From Spirochaetota bacterium (GTDB taxonomy: Bacteria; Spirochaetota; UBA4802; UBA5550): DNA of 6,686 bases. Positions 1 to 5,731 of the stretch are shown piece after piece (the first letter of the stretch is position 1; every line of letters begins with the position of its first letter). The position numbers and the translations under genes were made by a program. The DNA is taken from NCBI GenBank assembly GCA_022704585.1, contig JAKJGD010000118.1, positions 1-6,686 of the forward strand. The letters are read 5' to 3'. Under the pieces are notes generated by a model that was given only the letters and a program-made list of their open reading frames with translations, made no database searches and was not told where the DNA came from.

Positions 1-350
1 AGACGGCGGGATTCGAACCCGCGTCCTGCAATCCAGCTGTACAGCCTCTACATGCTTATCCTTCTCATTTAATTTAAGATGTCCCACCGGGAGAAGGCGC
101 CGTTATGAACATCCGAGCTCCGTTTTGTTTCGCCCTCATTCCTGGAGCGGGGAAATCAGACTATCCTCTGTTTATGACGCCTTCAGCTGCCCCAGAGGAG
201 CAGACAATCTGAAGACGTGACAGTCAATTAAGCTGCCAGTGCAAAATTTTCGTTTGCAGTTACGTTAGGTCTGCCATTATTAACGAGTTGACAGCACACT
301 CGGCATGCAGCTGTAAAACCAATATCACAGTCGAAACCAAAATCGTCCCC
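1..350 (-). ncRNA. ssrA: tmRNA (transfer-messenger RNA), 3' end cut by window edge
   Basis: This RNA rescues stalled ribosomes with SmpB by acting first as an alanyl-tRNA and then as a short mRNA that adds a degradation tag. On the minus strand it begins at 350 with GGGGACGAUUUUGGUUUCGAC, a classic tmRNA 5' end carrying acceptor and D-loop-like sequence. Near the left edge there is a T arm: stem 6-10 with 18-22 around a TTCGAAT loop at 11-17. Bases 1-4 give GUCU, which pairs with the 5' GGGGAC, so only about two acceptor bases and the CCA end lie outside the window. The length of about 350 nt is normal for a one-piece tmRNA. The tag frame is listed separately. A sigma70-like promoter sits directly upstream. 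The call rests on both ends and the tag; the pseudoknots were not folded. Confidence 0.97.
228..257 (-). other. tmRNA tag-peptide reading frame (ANENFALAA)
   Basis: Within the tmRNA the resume codon GCA (255-257) is followed by AAC GAA AAT TTT GCA CTG GCA GCT and the stop TAA (228-230), encoding ANENFALAA. The ALAA end is the signal recognised by ClpXP-type proteases in most bacteria, and the alanine resume codon is the usual one. At nine residues the tag is slightly shorter than the ten-residue E. coli tag ANDENYALAA. The resume codon was placed by its likeness to the E. coli context (a GCAAACGA-type sequence) and by the ALAA-stop ending. Confidence 0.93.
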
Positions 351-359
351 TGCGCGGAT

Positions 360-389
360 AATATAGTAAAAAAAGCATGAAATCGTCAA
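360..389 (-). promoter_or_regulatory. sigma70-type promoter of ssrA
   Basis: On the minus strand there is a -35 box TTGACG (384-389), an 18-bp spacer and a -10 box TATATT (360-365). The mature tmRNA 5' end lies 9 nt further on at 350. The primary transcript may start a few bases earlier and be trimmed by RNase P. The AT-rich spacer contains a run of seven T. Confidence 0.75.
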
Positions 390-445
390 CTAAATGTTCG
401 GAAATAGTTCAAAAATGGTCATTTCTAAACCGTTTTTTGCCCCTT

Positions 446-476
446 CCCGGCTTCGGTCCAACGCCGGGCGATTTTT
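446..476 (+). terminator. possible small intrinsic terminator or attenuator
   Basis: The arms CCCGGC (446-451) and GCCGGG (463-468) pair perfectly around an 11-nt loop, followed by CGA and five T (472-476). The shape fits a plus-strand intrinsic terminator, but the stem is short. No plus-strand gene ends just upstream; the only upstream gene is ssrA on the other strand. It could stop antisense transcription into the operon leader, or be chance. Confidence 0.3.
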
Positions 477-524
477 GGACATCCTGTCTGTGTTCGGCAC
501 TGTGACCTCCTGTCAGGCGCATCT

Positions 525-558
525 CCCCGCGAGCGGGGTCAGGGACGGGGGGGGTGGG
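525..558 (+). other. G-rich leader element: hairpin overlapping a potential G-quadruplex
   Basis: Four or more G tracts occur in close succession: GGGG (535-538), GGG (542-544), an eight-G run (547-554) and GGG (556-558), separated by loops of 1-3 nt. This fits the G3+N1-7 quadruplex pattern. The first G tract also pairs with CCCCG at 525-529 to make a 5-bp hairpin with a CGAG loop, so the two structures would compete. It lies about 80 nt upstream of the operon's first start codon. Any regulatory role is inferred. Confidence 0.45.
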
Positions 559-637
559 CGAATATGAAATAAATCTCGTTCACCCATTATATGAATTTTT
601 CTTTACAAGCTCGGGGTTTATTTTCCATACTTACCTC

Positions 638-1111
638 ATGAAACAGAGATTGGTATCAGCGGCATTGGCCGCCATTATTGTTTTAGCCGGATCGACCGCG
701 CGGACATCGGCACAGGATGACAAACGCATTCCCCTCACATTCAAGAACATCGTCGGAACCTGGGCATTGAAATATTCCGGTAACTTCGGGTATCAATTCA
801 GCTTTTACGCGAACTACCGCGCCCTTGTCATTCTCTACCTGAACATGGAAACGCTCGTATTCAAGGGCGTGTATACGATCGAGGACGGCAGCAAGCTTAA
901 AATCAATATATACGAGATGAAGGAAGAGCGCCGGTCGGGCACCCCGAGCAGGGGTTTCGTCAAGGCAAAATCATCCTACTTTCTTTTCAGCGGGTACGAG
1001 ACCGTGAAACAGGGCAGAACGACCCTGCTTCTCAGGCCCCGTGCCATCATCATCGATGGCAACAATTCCGAAGGCTATTTCGAGCCGCTGCTCAAACTGG
1101 CAAAAATCTGA
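638..1111 (+). CDS. exported lipocalin-like hypothetical protein, 157 aa
   Basis: This is a small secreted or periplasmic protein of unknown function. The chosen ATG at 638 begins a clear Sec signal peptide: MKQR, a hydrophobic core (about residues 5-18) and a T-S-A cleavage motif near residue 25. The reading frame is open back to a GTG at 554, but the extra 28 residues would bury the signal peptide inside the protein, so that start was rejected. The start at 638 lacks a good Shine-Dalgarno, which is a weakness. The mature part opens with a GTW motif (TFKNIVGTW) followed by alternating polar and hydrophobic strands, as in lipocalin-like small barrels. It has no mature Cys, so it is not a lipoprotein. 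It is the first gene of a three-gene operon, ending 2 nt before the hydrolase. The fold assignment is inference from the motif and strand pattern. Confidence 0.7.
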   Translation: MKQRLVSAALAAIIVLAGSTARTSAQDDKRIPLTFKNIVGTWALKYSGNFGYQFSFYANYRALVILYLNMETLVFKGVYTIEDGSKLKINIYEMKEERRSGTPSRGFVKAKSSYFLFSGYETVKQGRTTLLLRPRAIIIDGNNSEGYFEPLLKLAKI

Positions 1112-1113
1112 TC

Positions 1114-1881
1114 ATGCTGATAGAAGAAATTCACTTTACCAATAGTGCCGGACGCAGGCTTTCGGGGAAGCTGTACGGATCCGGCACCGGCAGCGATACC
1201 GCCGTCATTTTCAGCCACGGCCTCTTCTCTAACAAGGACGGGTACAAGATCACCCGGCTTGCGCCGGACCTCGCTGCCGCCGGCGCGAGCGTCCTCGCGT
1301 TCGACTTCTCGTATGCGGCCGGCTCGGGCGGGGATATCTCCGACCTGTCCGTGCTGCAGGAAGTCGACGATCTTGCCGCCGCGGTCGGGTTCGCCAAAAC
1401 GCGCGGCGTCAGTAATATCCACCTCATGGGCTCCAGCATGGGCGCGGCGGTGACCCTTCTCTACGCCGCGCGTAACGATAAGAGCGTCCGCTCCCTCATA
1501 CTGATCGCTACGCCCGTGGACCTCCGTACGCTCATGATATCCGGCGCCGGGATCAACGACATCAGCTCGCTCCCGGAAAACGGCCTGACCTCCATCGACG
1601 GCATACCTATCAGGAACGCCTTCTTCCGTGAGATCGAACGGATCGACATGACGGCGGCCGTCAGCGCGATACGGGTGCCCGTGCTCGCATTTCACGGCGG
1701 ACGGGATTCGGTCGTGGAGCCGCGCAACGCCGAGCTGCTGGAAGAGCTCCTCGTCCCCTTCGTCAAGACCGTCATCATCGACGACGGCGATCACAACCTG
1801 ACCAGGGACATTGATCTGAGCCTGATGAAGGAAACCATACAGGAATGGCTTACAGGGGACGACGCCGGTGGCGGAGTATAA
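1114..1881 (+). CDS. alpha/beta hydrolase (serine esterase/lipase-like), 255 aa
   Basis: This is a cytoplasmic alpha/beta-hydrolase-fold enzyme that probably cleaves an ester, thioester or similar bond; its substrate cannot be read from sequence. The fold signatures appear in order: the oxyanion-hole HG in VIFSHGLFSN (residues 31-40), the nucleophile elbow GSSMG with Ser108 (106-110), the acid Asp198 in FHGGRD, and the catalytic His227 in DDGDH. The triad is complete and the length is usual for a single-domain member of the hydrolase_4/serine aminopeptidase S33-like group. There is no signal peptide. The lid region (about 139-185) is short. The ATG lies 2 nt after the stop of the preceding gene and has little Shine-Dalgarno of its own, which suggests translational coupling. 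The next gene follows after 3 nt. Pairing with an exported small barrel and a membrane protein hints at envelope or lipid chemistry, but that is inference. Confidence 0.9.
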   Translation: MLIEEIHFTNSAGRRLSGKLYGSGTGSDTAVIFSHGLFSNKDGYKITRLAPDLAAAGASVLAFDFSYAAGSGGDISDLSVLQEVDDLAAAVGFAKTRGVSNIHLMGSSMGAAVTLLYAARNDKSVRSLILIATPVDLRTLMISGAGINDISSLPENGLTSIDGIPIRNAFFREIERIDMTAAVSAIRVPVLAFHGGRDSVVEPRNAELLEELLVPFVKTVIIDDGDHNLTRDIDLSLMKETIQEWLTGDDAGGGV

Positions 1882-1884
1882 CAC

Positions 1885-2274
1885 GTGATCCATTATTACA
1901 TCCTGGCACTGGGCATTCTCCTGGTACTCGCCGGCGCCCTTGAGGTAAGCCTGCCGCTCAGGGCCTTTGCCTTATGGTGGCGATGGTCGTCGTCAAGATT
2001 CTTCTTTGTTCACGGCATTCTGCTCATCGCCGCCGGCTTTCCCCTCACTCTGTACGACGGCCCCCTCTCGGGGGTGATTTTCGTTATGGGACTTCTGGCC
2101 GCACTCTCCGGGCCTTTCGTGCTCATTTATCCGGGAAAATTCAGGATGATGTTCGAATCATTAGCGGTAGAGATGAAAGACGAAAGCATAAAAAAAATGG
2201 TATATATTGAGGGGTCCGTGAGGATTGCCGCCGGTATCATCTTCGTTGCCGCCTTTTTATTGGGACGGCCGTAA
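1885..2274 (+). CDS. small integral membrane protein, four predicted helices, 129 aa
   Basis: I do not recognise this protein. Four hydrophobic segments are visible at about residues 4-21, 39-57, 62-82 and 109-127. A Trp/Arg-rich turn (ALWWRWSSSR) follows the first, and a charged loop (residues 84-107, with KFR and EMKDESIKK) precedes the last. Helices 1 and 4 share an Ile/Leu-Ala-Gly style, so it may be an internal duplication, but the likeness is weak. The start is GTG at 1885, supported by GGAG at 1873-1876 with an 8-nt spacer. It lies 3 nt after the hydrolase stop and closes the operon, followed by the hairpin at 2281-2302. It would sit in the inner membrane. No catalytic or transport motif is seen. 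Confidence 0.8.
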   Translation: MIHYYILALGILLVLAGALEVSLPLRAFALWWRWSSSRFFFVHGILLIAAGFPLTLYDGPLSGVIFVMGLLAALSGPFVLIYPGKFRMMFESLAVEMKDESIKKMVYIEGSVRIAAGIIFVAAFLLGRP

Positions 2275-2280
2275 AACAAA

Positions 2281-2302
2281 GGCGCGGTCATCCGACCGCG
2301 CC
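2281..2302. terminator. bidirectional hairpin terminator between convergent genes
   Basis: The arms GGCGCGGTC (2281-2289) and GACCGCGCC (2294-2302) form a perfect 9-bp GC-rich stem with an ATCC loop. Read on the minus strand it is followed by TTTGTTTTA, a fair U tract for the AsmA-like gene that ends at 2335. On the plus strand only TT follows, so termination of the three-gene operon would be weaker. It lies between two converging stop codons. Confidence 0.85.
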
Positions 2303-2334
2303 TTCCGAATTGAGTTTCCGTCAAATCAAAGCTG

Positions 2335-3780
2335 TTAGAACAGCTTCTTGAGGCCTTTCATTAAAGACTTTCCTCCGTCCTTGAGGGCCTTGCCGGCCGC
2401 TTCTTTCCCCGCTTCCAGGATAACATTGCCGGCCACCTTTTTGATGATGTCGCCAATGGAACCGAGCGCCGGATGGGTGAGCTTGGCGGCAGGCTTGGCA
2501 GTGGTGCCAGCGATCTTGAATTTCATGTAGACCATGCCGTTCTTGTTAAGCAGCGGCTGCATCGCTGTTTCGGCGATCTTGTTCGGGTCTACATACTTCT
2601 TCGCGCCCAGCTGTTTCAGGCCGGATTCGACCTGCCTGCGGATTCCGACCTTGATCGCGTTGTTGCGGCTTTCAAGCAACTCAAGCTCCAGGTCGACGTT
2701 AAGGCCCTTGGAGTTGGTGTTGAAGATGCCGCCGAAGAGAAGCCGGCATTCCTTCAGCTTCAGGTTGCCGTTGGAAAGCTTGGCCACGCCGGCCTTCCAC
2801 CAGACATCGACGTAGGCCATCTTGGAGCCCTCCCACGTCTGCTTTCCTTTCAGGAAGTCAAGCTGGTTGCCGATGTACTTCGAGAGCACATTGTTGCCTG
2901 CGATGCTGTTGAATATCTGCAGCCCGGTGACCATGCCCTCGGGCGACCCGGCATGAACGGAAACTTCGGGTTCCAGCCTGCGCGTTTTGAGATCAAAGGG
3001 TTTCACGGTGCCGCTCACATCGAAGGTCACGTCAAACGAATCGACGCTCCCGCTCCTGACCGGGCCGATATTCTTGACGCCCATGTAAATCTTCAGCTTC
3101 GCGCTGTCTTTTTTCTCGAGATCCTTCGGATCGATGACGATGCTGTACAGCATCGCGGTAAGCTTGTATATCTGGAATTTCTGGTTGAGACCTCCGTCGT
3201 AGTAATTGACGGTACCGTCCTTGATGCCCAGTTTCCCGATGCTGAGGGCGACCGGGATATCATCCGCGGTAAAAGGCTTTTTCGGCTCTTTGGCCTCCTC
3301 GGCCTTTTCCTTCTCGAGCTCGGCCTGCTCCTCCTTCGTCAGCTTCTTCGGCCTGGTGAGATCGTCAAAGTTGAAGACGCCGGCTTTGCTCCGCGAGATA
3401 TTGACCGTCGGCGCGTAAAGCACCAGCTCCTTCAGCATGAACTGCTTTTTCAGCAGGGGCAGAAACTTGAGTTTCAGGCGCAGGGACTCCATGCGCACGA
3501 ATACGTCCCCGGCGGGGACCGGCTTCCCTTCCAGGGCCTTCAGCTGATTTTCGGTCTTGAAATTTGATATGGTTACCTTATTGACCTCGATCCCAGATAC
3601 TATCGAGAAGATACCCACGCTTATATCCTCTATCTGAACATGGCGGTTGAGCGCCTTTTTCATCTGCTCCTCGATCATCCCCTTATTGACGATAAACATG
3701 ATGGCAATGCTCGCGGCGATGATGAGCACAAATATAAAGGCGACGATACCGCCCAGGATTTTGAGAATTGTTTTTACCAT
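2335..3780 (-). CDS. AsmA-like envelope protein, 481 aa
   Basis: This resembles AsmA/TamB-type proteins, which are anchored in the inner membrane by an N-terminal helix with a long beta-rich body in the periplasm; relatives are linked to outer-membrane assembly and phospholipid transport. Visible features are one N-terminal membrane segment (residues 8-31), an AsmA-style start after it (LNRHVQIEDISVGIF, then VNKVTISNF at 67-75), strands with VRMESLRLKLKFLPLL (95-110) and LKELVLYAPTVNI (116-128), and a late GTTAKPAAKL segment (425-434) typical of the family's end. A Lys/Glu-rich stretch at about 145-170 looks like a flexible or coiled linker. The C-terminus (441-481) is Lys/Gly-rich and probably amphipathic. 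It is shorter than E. coli AsmA (about 617 aa). The ATG is well supported by AGGAGA at 3786-3791. It has its own promoter and ends before a hairpin. The exact subfamily is uncertain. Confidence 0.82.
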   Translation of the reverse strand: MVKTILKILGGIVAFIFVLIIAASIAIMFIVNKGMIEEQMKKALNRHVQIEDISVGIFSIVSGIEVNKVTISNFKTENQLKALEGKPVPAGDVFVRMESLRLKLKFLPLLKKQFMLKELVLYAPTVNISRSKAGVFNFDDLTRPKKLTKEEQAELEKEKAEEAKEPKKPFTADDIPVALSIGKLGIKDGTVNYYDGGLNQKFQIYKLTAMLYSIVIDPKDLEKKDSAKLKIYMGVKNIGPVRSGSVDSFDVTFDVSGTVKPFDLKTRRLEPEVSVHAGSPEGMVTGLQIFNSIAGNNVLSKYIGNQLDFLKGKQTWEGSKMAYVDVWWKAGVAKLSNGNLKLKECRLLFGGIFNTNSKGLNVDLELELLESRNNAIKVGIRRQVESGLKQLGAKKYVDPNKIAETAMQPLLNKNGMVYMKFKIAGTTAKPAAKLTHPALGSIGDIIKKVAGNVILEAGKEAAGKALKDGGKSLMKGLKKLF

Positions 3781-3819
3781 ACTATTCTCCTCTTGATAAT
3801 ATTTTATGACAGGATAGAA

Positions 3820-3847
3820 ATTGTATTATGTTGACGCGGATAATCAA
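3820..3847 (-). promoter_or_regulatory. probable sigma70-type promoter of the AsmA-like gene
   Basis: Minus strand: -35 TTGATT (3842-3847), 16-bp spacer, -10 TACAAT (3820-3825; five of six consensus bases). This gives a 5' leader of about 30 nt before the AGGAGA ribosome site and the ATG at 3780. An overlapping pair (TTGCTT and TAATAC, 17-bp spacing) is a weaker alternative. Confidence 0.55.
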
Positions 3848-3871
3848 GCAATTTTTCTTAATTTTTTCATG

Positions 3872-3904
3872 CCTGCGTGCCGGCCCTCAGGGCCGGCACG
3901 CAGG
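3872..3904. repeat. perfect 15-bp inverted repeat, 3-nt loop
   Basis: CCTGCGTGCCGGCCC (3872-3886) is followed by TCA and its exact reverse complement (3890-3904). The stem is long, GC-rich and uninterrupted. It lies 17 nt beyond the stop of the outer-membrane-type gene (3922) and upstream of the AsmA-like promoter. Neither strand has a T run directly after it: the minus strand continues CATGAAAAAATTAAG and the plus strand TAACGTGGAAAAAAG. It may still end or stabilise the upstream transcript, but it does not look like a standard intrinsic terminator. A genome-wide REP-like element is another option. Confidence 0.8.
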
Positions 3905-3921
3905 TAACGTGGAAAAAAGGG

Positions 3922-4902
3922 CTAGAAGATTATCCCGAAGGTCACCCCGACGTTGAACCCGCTCATAAAATAATAGGTAAAGGGAATGTCAATGATTACC
4001 GGACCGAAATTCAGGCCCGGGCCCACAAATATCTTCGGCATGTAATTTTTCGATCCCTTCCCTTTCTGACGGCCGTACACGGAAAAAATTGCCGGTACAC
4101 CGGGCCCGTATGCGGCACCCACGGCAGCATAACGAATTTTAGAGGTTCCCATGGCAAAGTCGATACCGCCGCCCGCATGTATGTTGAGGACCCAGATGAG
4201 GCGCACAGCAGTCGAAATTTCTACCGGAATTACATACGATTCCGTCGTGACCTTGATATCAAGGACAGGTTTGAATGTATAGCCGCCGCTCGATATGGGG
4301 TCCGCCTGATGGTGGATAACGGTATTGTTGCGCTGCCAGAGAAGTCCCGTGCCGATTGAGATTCCCCGCCACAGGACGAACTTGACCACCGGGGCCTTGG
4401 GCTCAACGACCTGGTAATTCAACATGCCTCCCGCATGTATCCCGTCAAAATCATACTGGTCATAGGTATATTTCAGGTATCCGAACTTGCCGGTTATCGC
4501 AAAACCGGCAGGCAGCTTGACGCCGACGTTAAGCGACCAGGGGTTCCAGGCAACGCCGATGTTCAGATCACCCTGTTTCATGAGACGCTCTCCCAGCTTC
4601 TTGTAATATCCCAGATCGGTCGTGGTCGCCGGCACCTGCGCGGCTGCCATCGTTCCTACCGTTATGGAGAACTTCTCAAATCCCTGGTATCCCCGGGTCG
4701 TCCCGACATGTGCGGAATACACGCTCGCATTTGCCATACCCTGTGACAGCTTGGGCTGCCGCTGATATTTCAGGAACGCGTTCTGCAAGATCGGCACCAA
4801 TGCGGGATCCGTGCTCCCGAGAAGCAGCCATGCATGAGCATCGCGCATCCCCAATCCGAACAGGGCGGTTGCCGCGATTATTGTTATCACTATTTTTTTC
4901 AT
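3922..4902 (-). CDS. candidate outer-membrane beta-barrel protein, 326 aa
   Basis: I do not recognise a named family. An N-terminal signal peptide (MKKIVITIIAATALFGLG, then RDAHA, cleaved near residue 24) is followed by a short helical-looking stretch (about 31-56). After that come many Gly- and aromatic-rich amphipathic strands, for example LNIGVAWNPWSLNVGVKL (113-130), FAITGKFGYLKYTY (134-147), ISIGTGLLWQ (181-190), LNIHAGGGIDFAMG (239-252) and FNVGVTFGIIF (316-326). The chain ends in Phe, the usual C-terminal signal for assembly by BamA, so an outer-membrane barrel is likely. The start ATG at 4902 has a strong CCTCC-complement ribosome site 7 nt upstream. An in-frame start at 4926 would add eight residues ahead of the signal peptide and was rejected. 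It stands alone, with about 350 bp of intergenic DNA before it and a perfect hairpin after it. Confidence 0.78.
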   Translation of the reverse strand: MKKIVITIIAATALFGLGMRDAHAWLLLGSTDPALVPILQNAFLKYQRQPKLSQGMANASVYSAHVGTTRGYQGFEKFSITVGTMAAAQVPATTTDLGYYKKLGERLMKQGDLNIGVAWNPWSLNVGVKLPAGFAITGKFGYLKYTYDQYDFDGIHAGGMLNYQVVEPKAPVVKFVLWRGISIGTGLLWQRNNTVIHHQADPISSGGYTFKPVLDIKVTTESYVIPVEISTAVRLIWVLNIHAGGGIDFAMGTSKIRYAAVGAAYGPGVPAIFSVYGRQKGKGSKNYMPKIFVGPGLNFGPVIIDIPFTYYFMSGFNVGVTFGIIF

Positions 4903-4909
4903 ATTAAAT

Positions 4910-4914
4910 CCTCC
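4910..4914 (-). promoter_or_regulatory. ribosome binding site GGAGG of the barrel gene
   Basis: A GGAGG core on the minus strand lies 7 nt before the ATG at 4902. It fixes that codon as the start and rules out the in-frame codon at 4926, which lies upstream of the site. Confidence 0.85.
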
Positions 4915-5018
4915 GTTATCTTTCACAATAAAAACTATCGGATTATTTCAAATCACTGCCATTTATTGCTGCACCATCTCCCACAAAAGGTGATGAATCA
5001 TGGAGCAACAAATGCAAT

Positions 5019-5047
5019 ATACTAATGTACTGAAAACGAAAAGTAAA
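5019..5047 (-). promoter_or_regulatory. possible promoter of the barrel gene
   Basis: Minus strand: TTTACT (5042-5047), 17-bp spacer, TAGTAT (5019-5024; four of six consensus bases). It would give an unusually long 5' leader of about 110 nt. A closer but poorly spaced pair (TTGAAA and TATTGT, about 15 bp apart, within 4925-4955) is an alternative. Confidence 0.3.
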
Positions 5048-5182
5048 GTTCAATCTTTTTTCATTTTTTTTCAAATTTCCGATTATGCGATCCGGCACCG
5101 GCGGCCAGGACTGTATGCATGTCTGATATGCGAGATATAAAAATAGCAGCGAACAATGGTGAAGAAACATCCTCTCAATGAA

Positions 5183-5210
5183 ATACGGGTTGCCCGTCGG
5201 CAACCCGTAT
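5183..5210 (-). terminator. hairpin terminator of the HhH gene
   Basis: ATACGGGTTGCC (5183-5194) and GGCAACCCGTAT (5199-5210) form a perfect 12-bp stem with a 4-nt loop, about 43 nt beyond the stop of the HhH gene. On the minus strand it is followed by TTTCATT, a weak U tract. Its position and stability favour termination or 3'-end protection. Confidence 0.65.
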
Positions 5211-5253
5211 ACACTTCGAAGAGTGATCCCGGATAATGGATGTATCCATCTCC

Positions 5254-5658
5254 TCAGTACTTGATAATGCGGGGAAGTTTTTTCGCCTGTTTCACCCACT
5301 CCTTTACCCGCGAGAGGGCCGGCAGCTGTCGCACGAGCTTTTTCTTCGCGTTTGCCAGTTTCATCGTTTCGATAAGCTTCTCGGGGATTCTCTTCCCGAG
5401 CTCGACTACCGTGTCGACCCCCGCTTCTTCCAGCAAATCCGCATACTCTTCTCCCACGCCTTTGATCCTGAACAGGTCCGAGTGATTGGTCCACTCGAGG
5501 ATAAGCTTTCCGGGTATACCCGATGCGCCGCTGATCTGTTTTCTCCCGGCTGGGGTTGCACCTTTTTTCAGAAGATCGTTCGTCGATATGACTCCCGCCT
5601 TCCTGAGCTTTGCGGCATACGCGGCTCCGATTCCTTCGATCATTTCGAGCTTTGCCAT
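5254..5658 (-). CDS. tandem helix-hairpin-helix protein (DUF4332-like), 134 aa
   Basis: This is a small cytoplasmic protein with two helix-hairpin-helix units: IEGIG followed by AAYAAKLRKAGV (residues 7-23), and IKGVG followed by EEYADLLEEAGV (65-81). The pairing of an I-x-G-I/V-G turn with an A-G-V/I helix end is the pattern of DUF4332-type proteins and of the non-specific DNA-backbone-binding HhH found in repair proteins and RNA polymerase alpha C-termini. The C-terminal quarter (104-134) is basic, with KKK, KQAKK and ending PRIIKY, consistent with nucleic-acid contact. Its role is not known. ATG at 5658 was chosen because GGAGG (5664-5668) lies 5 nt upstream; a GTG two codons earlier (5664) would overlap that site. 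It has its own promoter and a following hairpin, so it is probably monocistronic. Confidence 0.85.
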   Translation of the reverse strand: MAKLEMIEGIGAAYAAKLRKAGVISTNDLLKKGATPAGRKQISGASGIPGKLILEWTNHSDLFRIKGVGEEYADLLEEAGVDTVVELGKRIPEKLIETMKLANAKKKLVRQLPALSRVKEWVKQAKKLPRIIKY

Positions 5659-5663
5659 ATCCA

Positions 5664-5668
5664 CCTCC
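5664..5668 (-). promoter_or_regulatory. ribosome binding site GGAGG deciding the HhH start
   Basis: GGAGG, within AGGGAGGTGG on the minus strand, ends 5 nt before the ATG at 5658. It overlaps the alternative GTG at 5662-5664, which excludes that codon. Confidence 0.85.
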
Positions 5669-5731
5669 CTTTAATTAAAAAGAACACGCCTGCAAGTCCC
5701 GGTAAATATAGTATCGGGATGACGTCTAAAC

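Larger units (their letters stand above)
390..637. other. intergenic region between divergent ssrA and the plus-strand operon
   Basis: No convincing gene lies here. It must hold the promoter of the plus-strand operon, but no clean -35/-10 pair is visible; TTTACA near 603-608 is the best -35-like hexamer and has no well-spaced -10. It contains two structure-prone elements listed separately: a 6-bp hairpin followed by a T run (446-476), and a G-rich tract (525-558). Confidence 0.5.
4903..5253. other. 351-bp intergenic region upstream of the barrel gene
   Basis: No supported gene lies here. Starting from the barrel gene it holds its ribosome site (4910-4914), a possible promoter (5019-5047), an AT-rich stretch with T/A tracts (about 5050-5080), and the 12-bp hairpin that follows the HhH gene (5183-5210). 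A 26-codon plus-strand frame beginning at 5156 runs through the hairpin and has no coding support. Confidence 0.6.

Noticed and set aside
1075..1893. Long minus-strand frame (272 codons) opposite the hydrolase
   Set aside because: It is the antisense shadow of a gene with an intact catalytic triad; its translation is rich in Asp/Gly/Arg/His and has no recognisable domain.
2473..3567. 364-codon plus-strand frame opposite the AsmA-like gene
   Set aside because: The minus-strand product has a membrane anchor, family motifs, a strong ribosome site and a promoter. This frame has none of these and is explained by codon bias of the opposite strand.
3877..4359. 160-codon plus-strand frame starting inside the perfect hairpin
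   Set aside because: It lies antisense to the barrel gene, has no ribosome site and its start falls within the 15-bp inverted repeat.
5183..5210. CRISPR-like or mobile-element-end reading of the window's perfect hairpins
   Set aside because: The hairpins at 2281, 3872, 5183 and 5781 differ in sequence, are not regularly spaced and each lies just downstream of a gene, as expected for 3'-end structures. No transposase or direct repeats flank them.
5156..5236. 26-codon plus-strand frame beginning MVKKHPLNEIRVARR
   Set aside because: It has no ribosome site and its middle is the 12-bp hairpin, so it is better explained as part of the terminator region.
4943..5494. 183-codon minus-strand frame overlapping the HhH gene
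   Set aside because: Its first half is an out-of-frame reading of the HhH gene, and the rest crosses that gene's terminator hairpin and the upstream region of the barrel gene.
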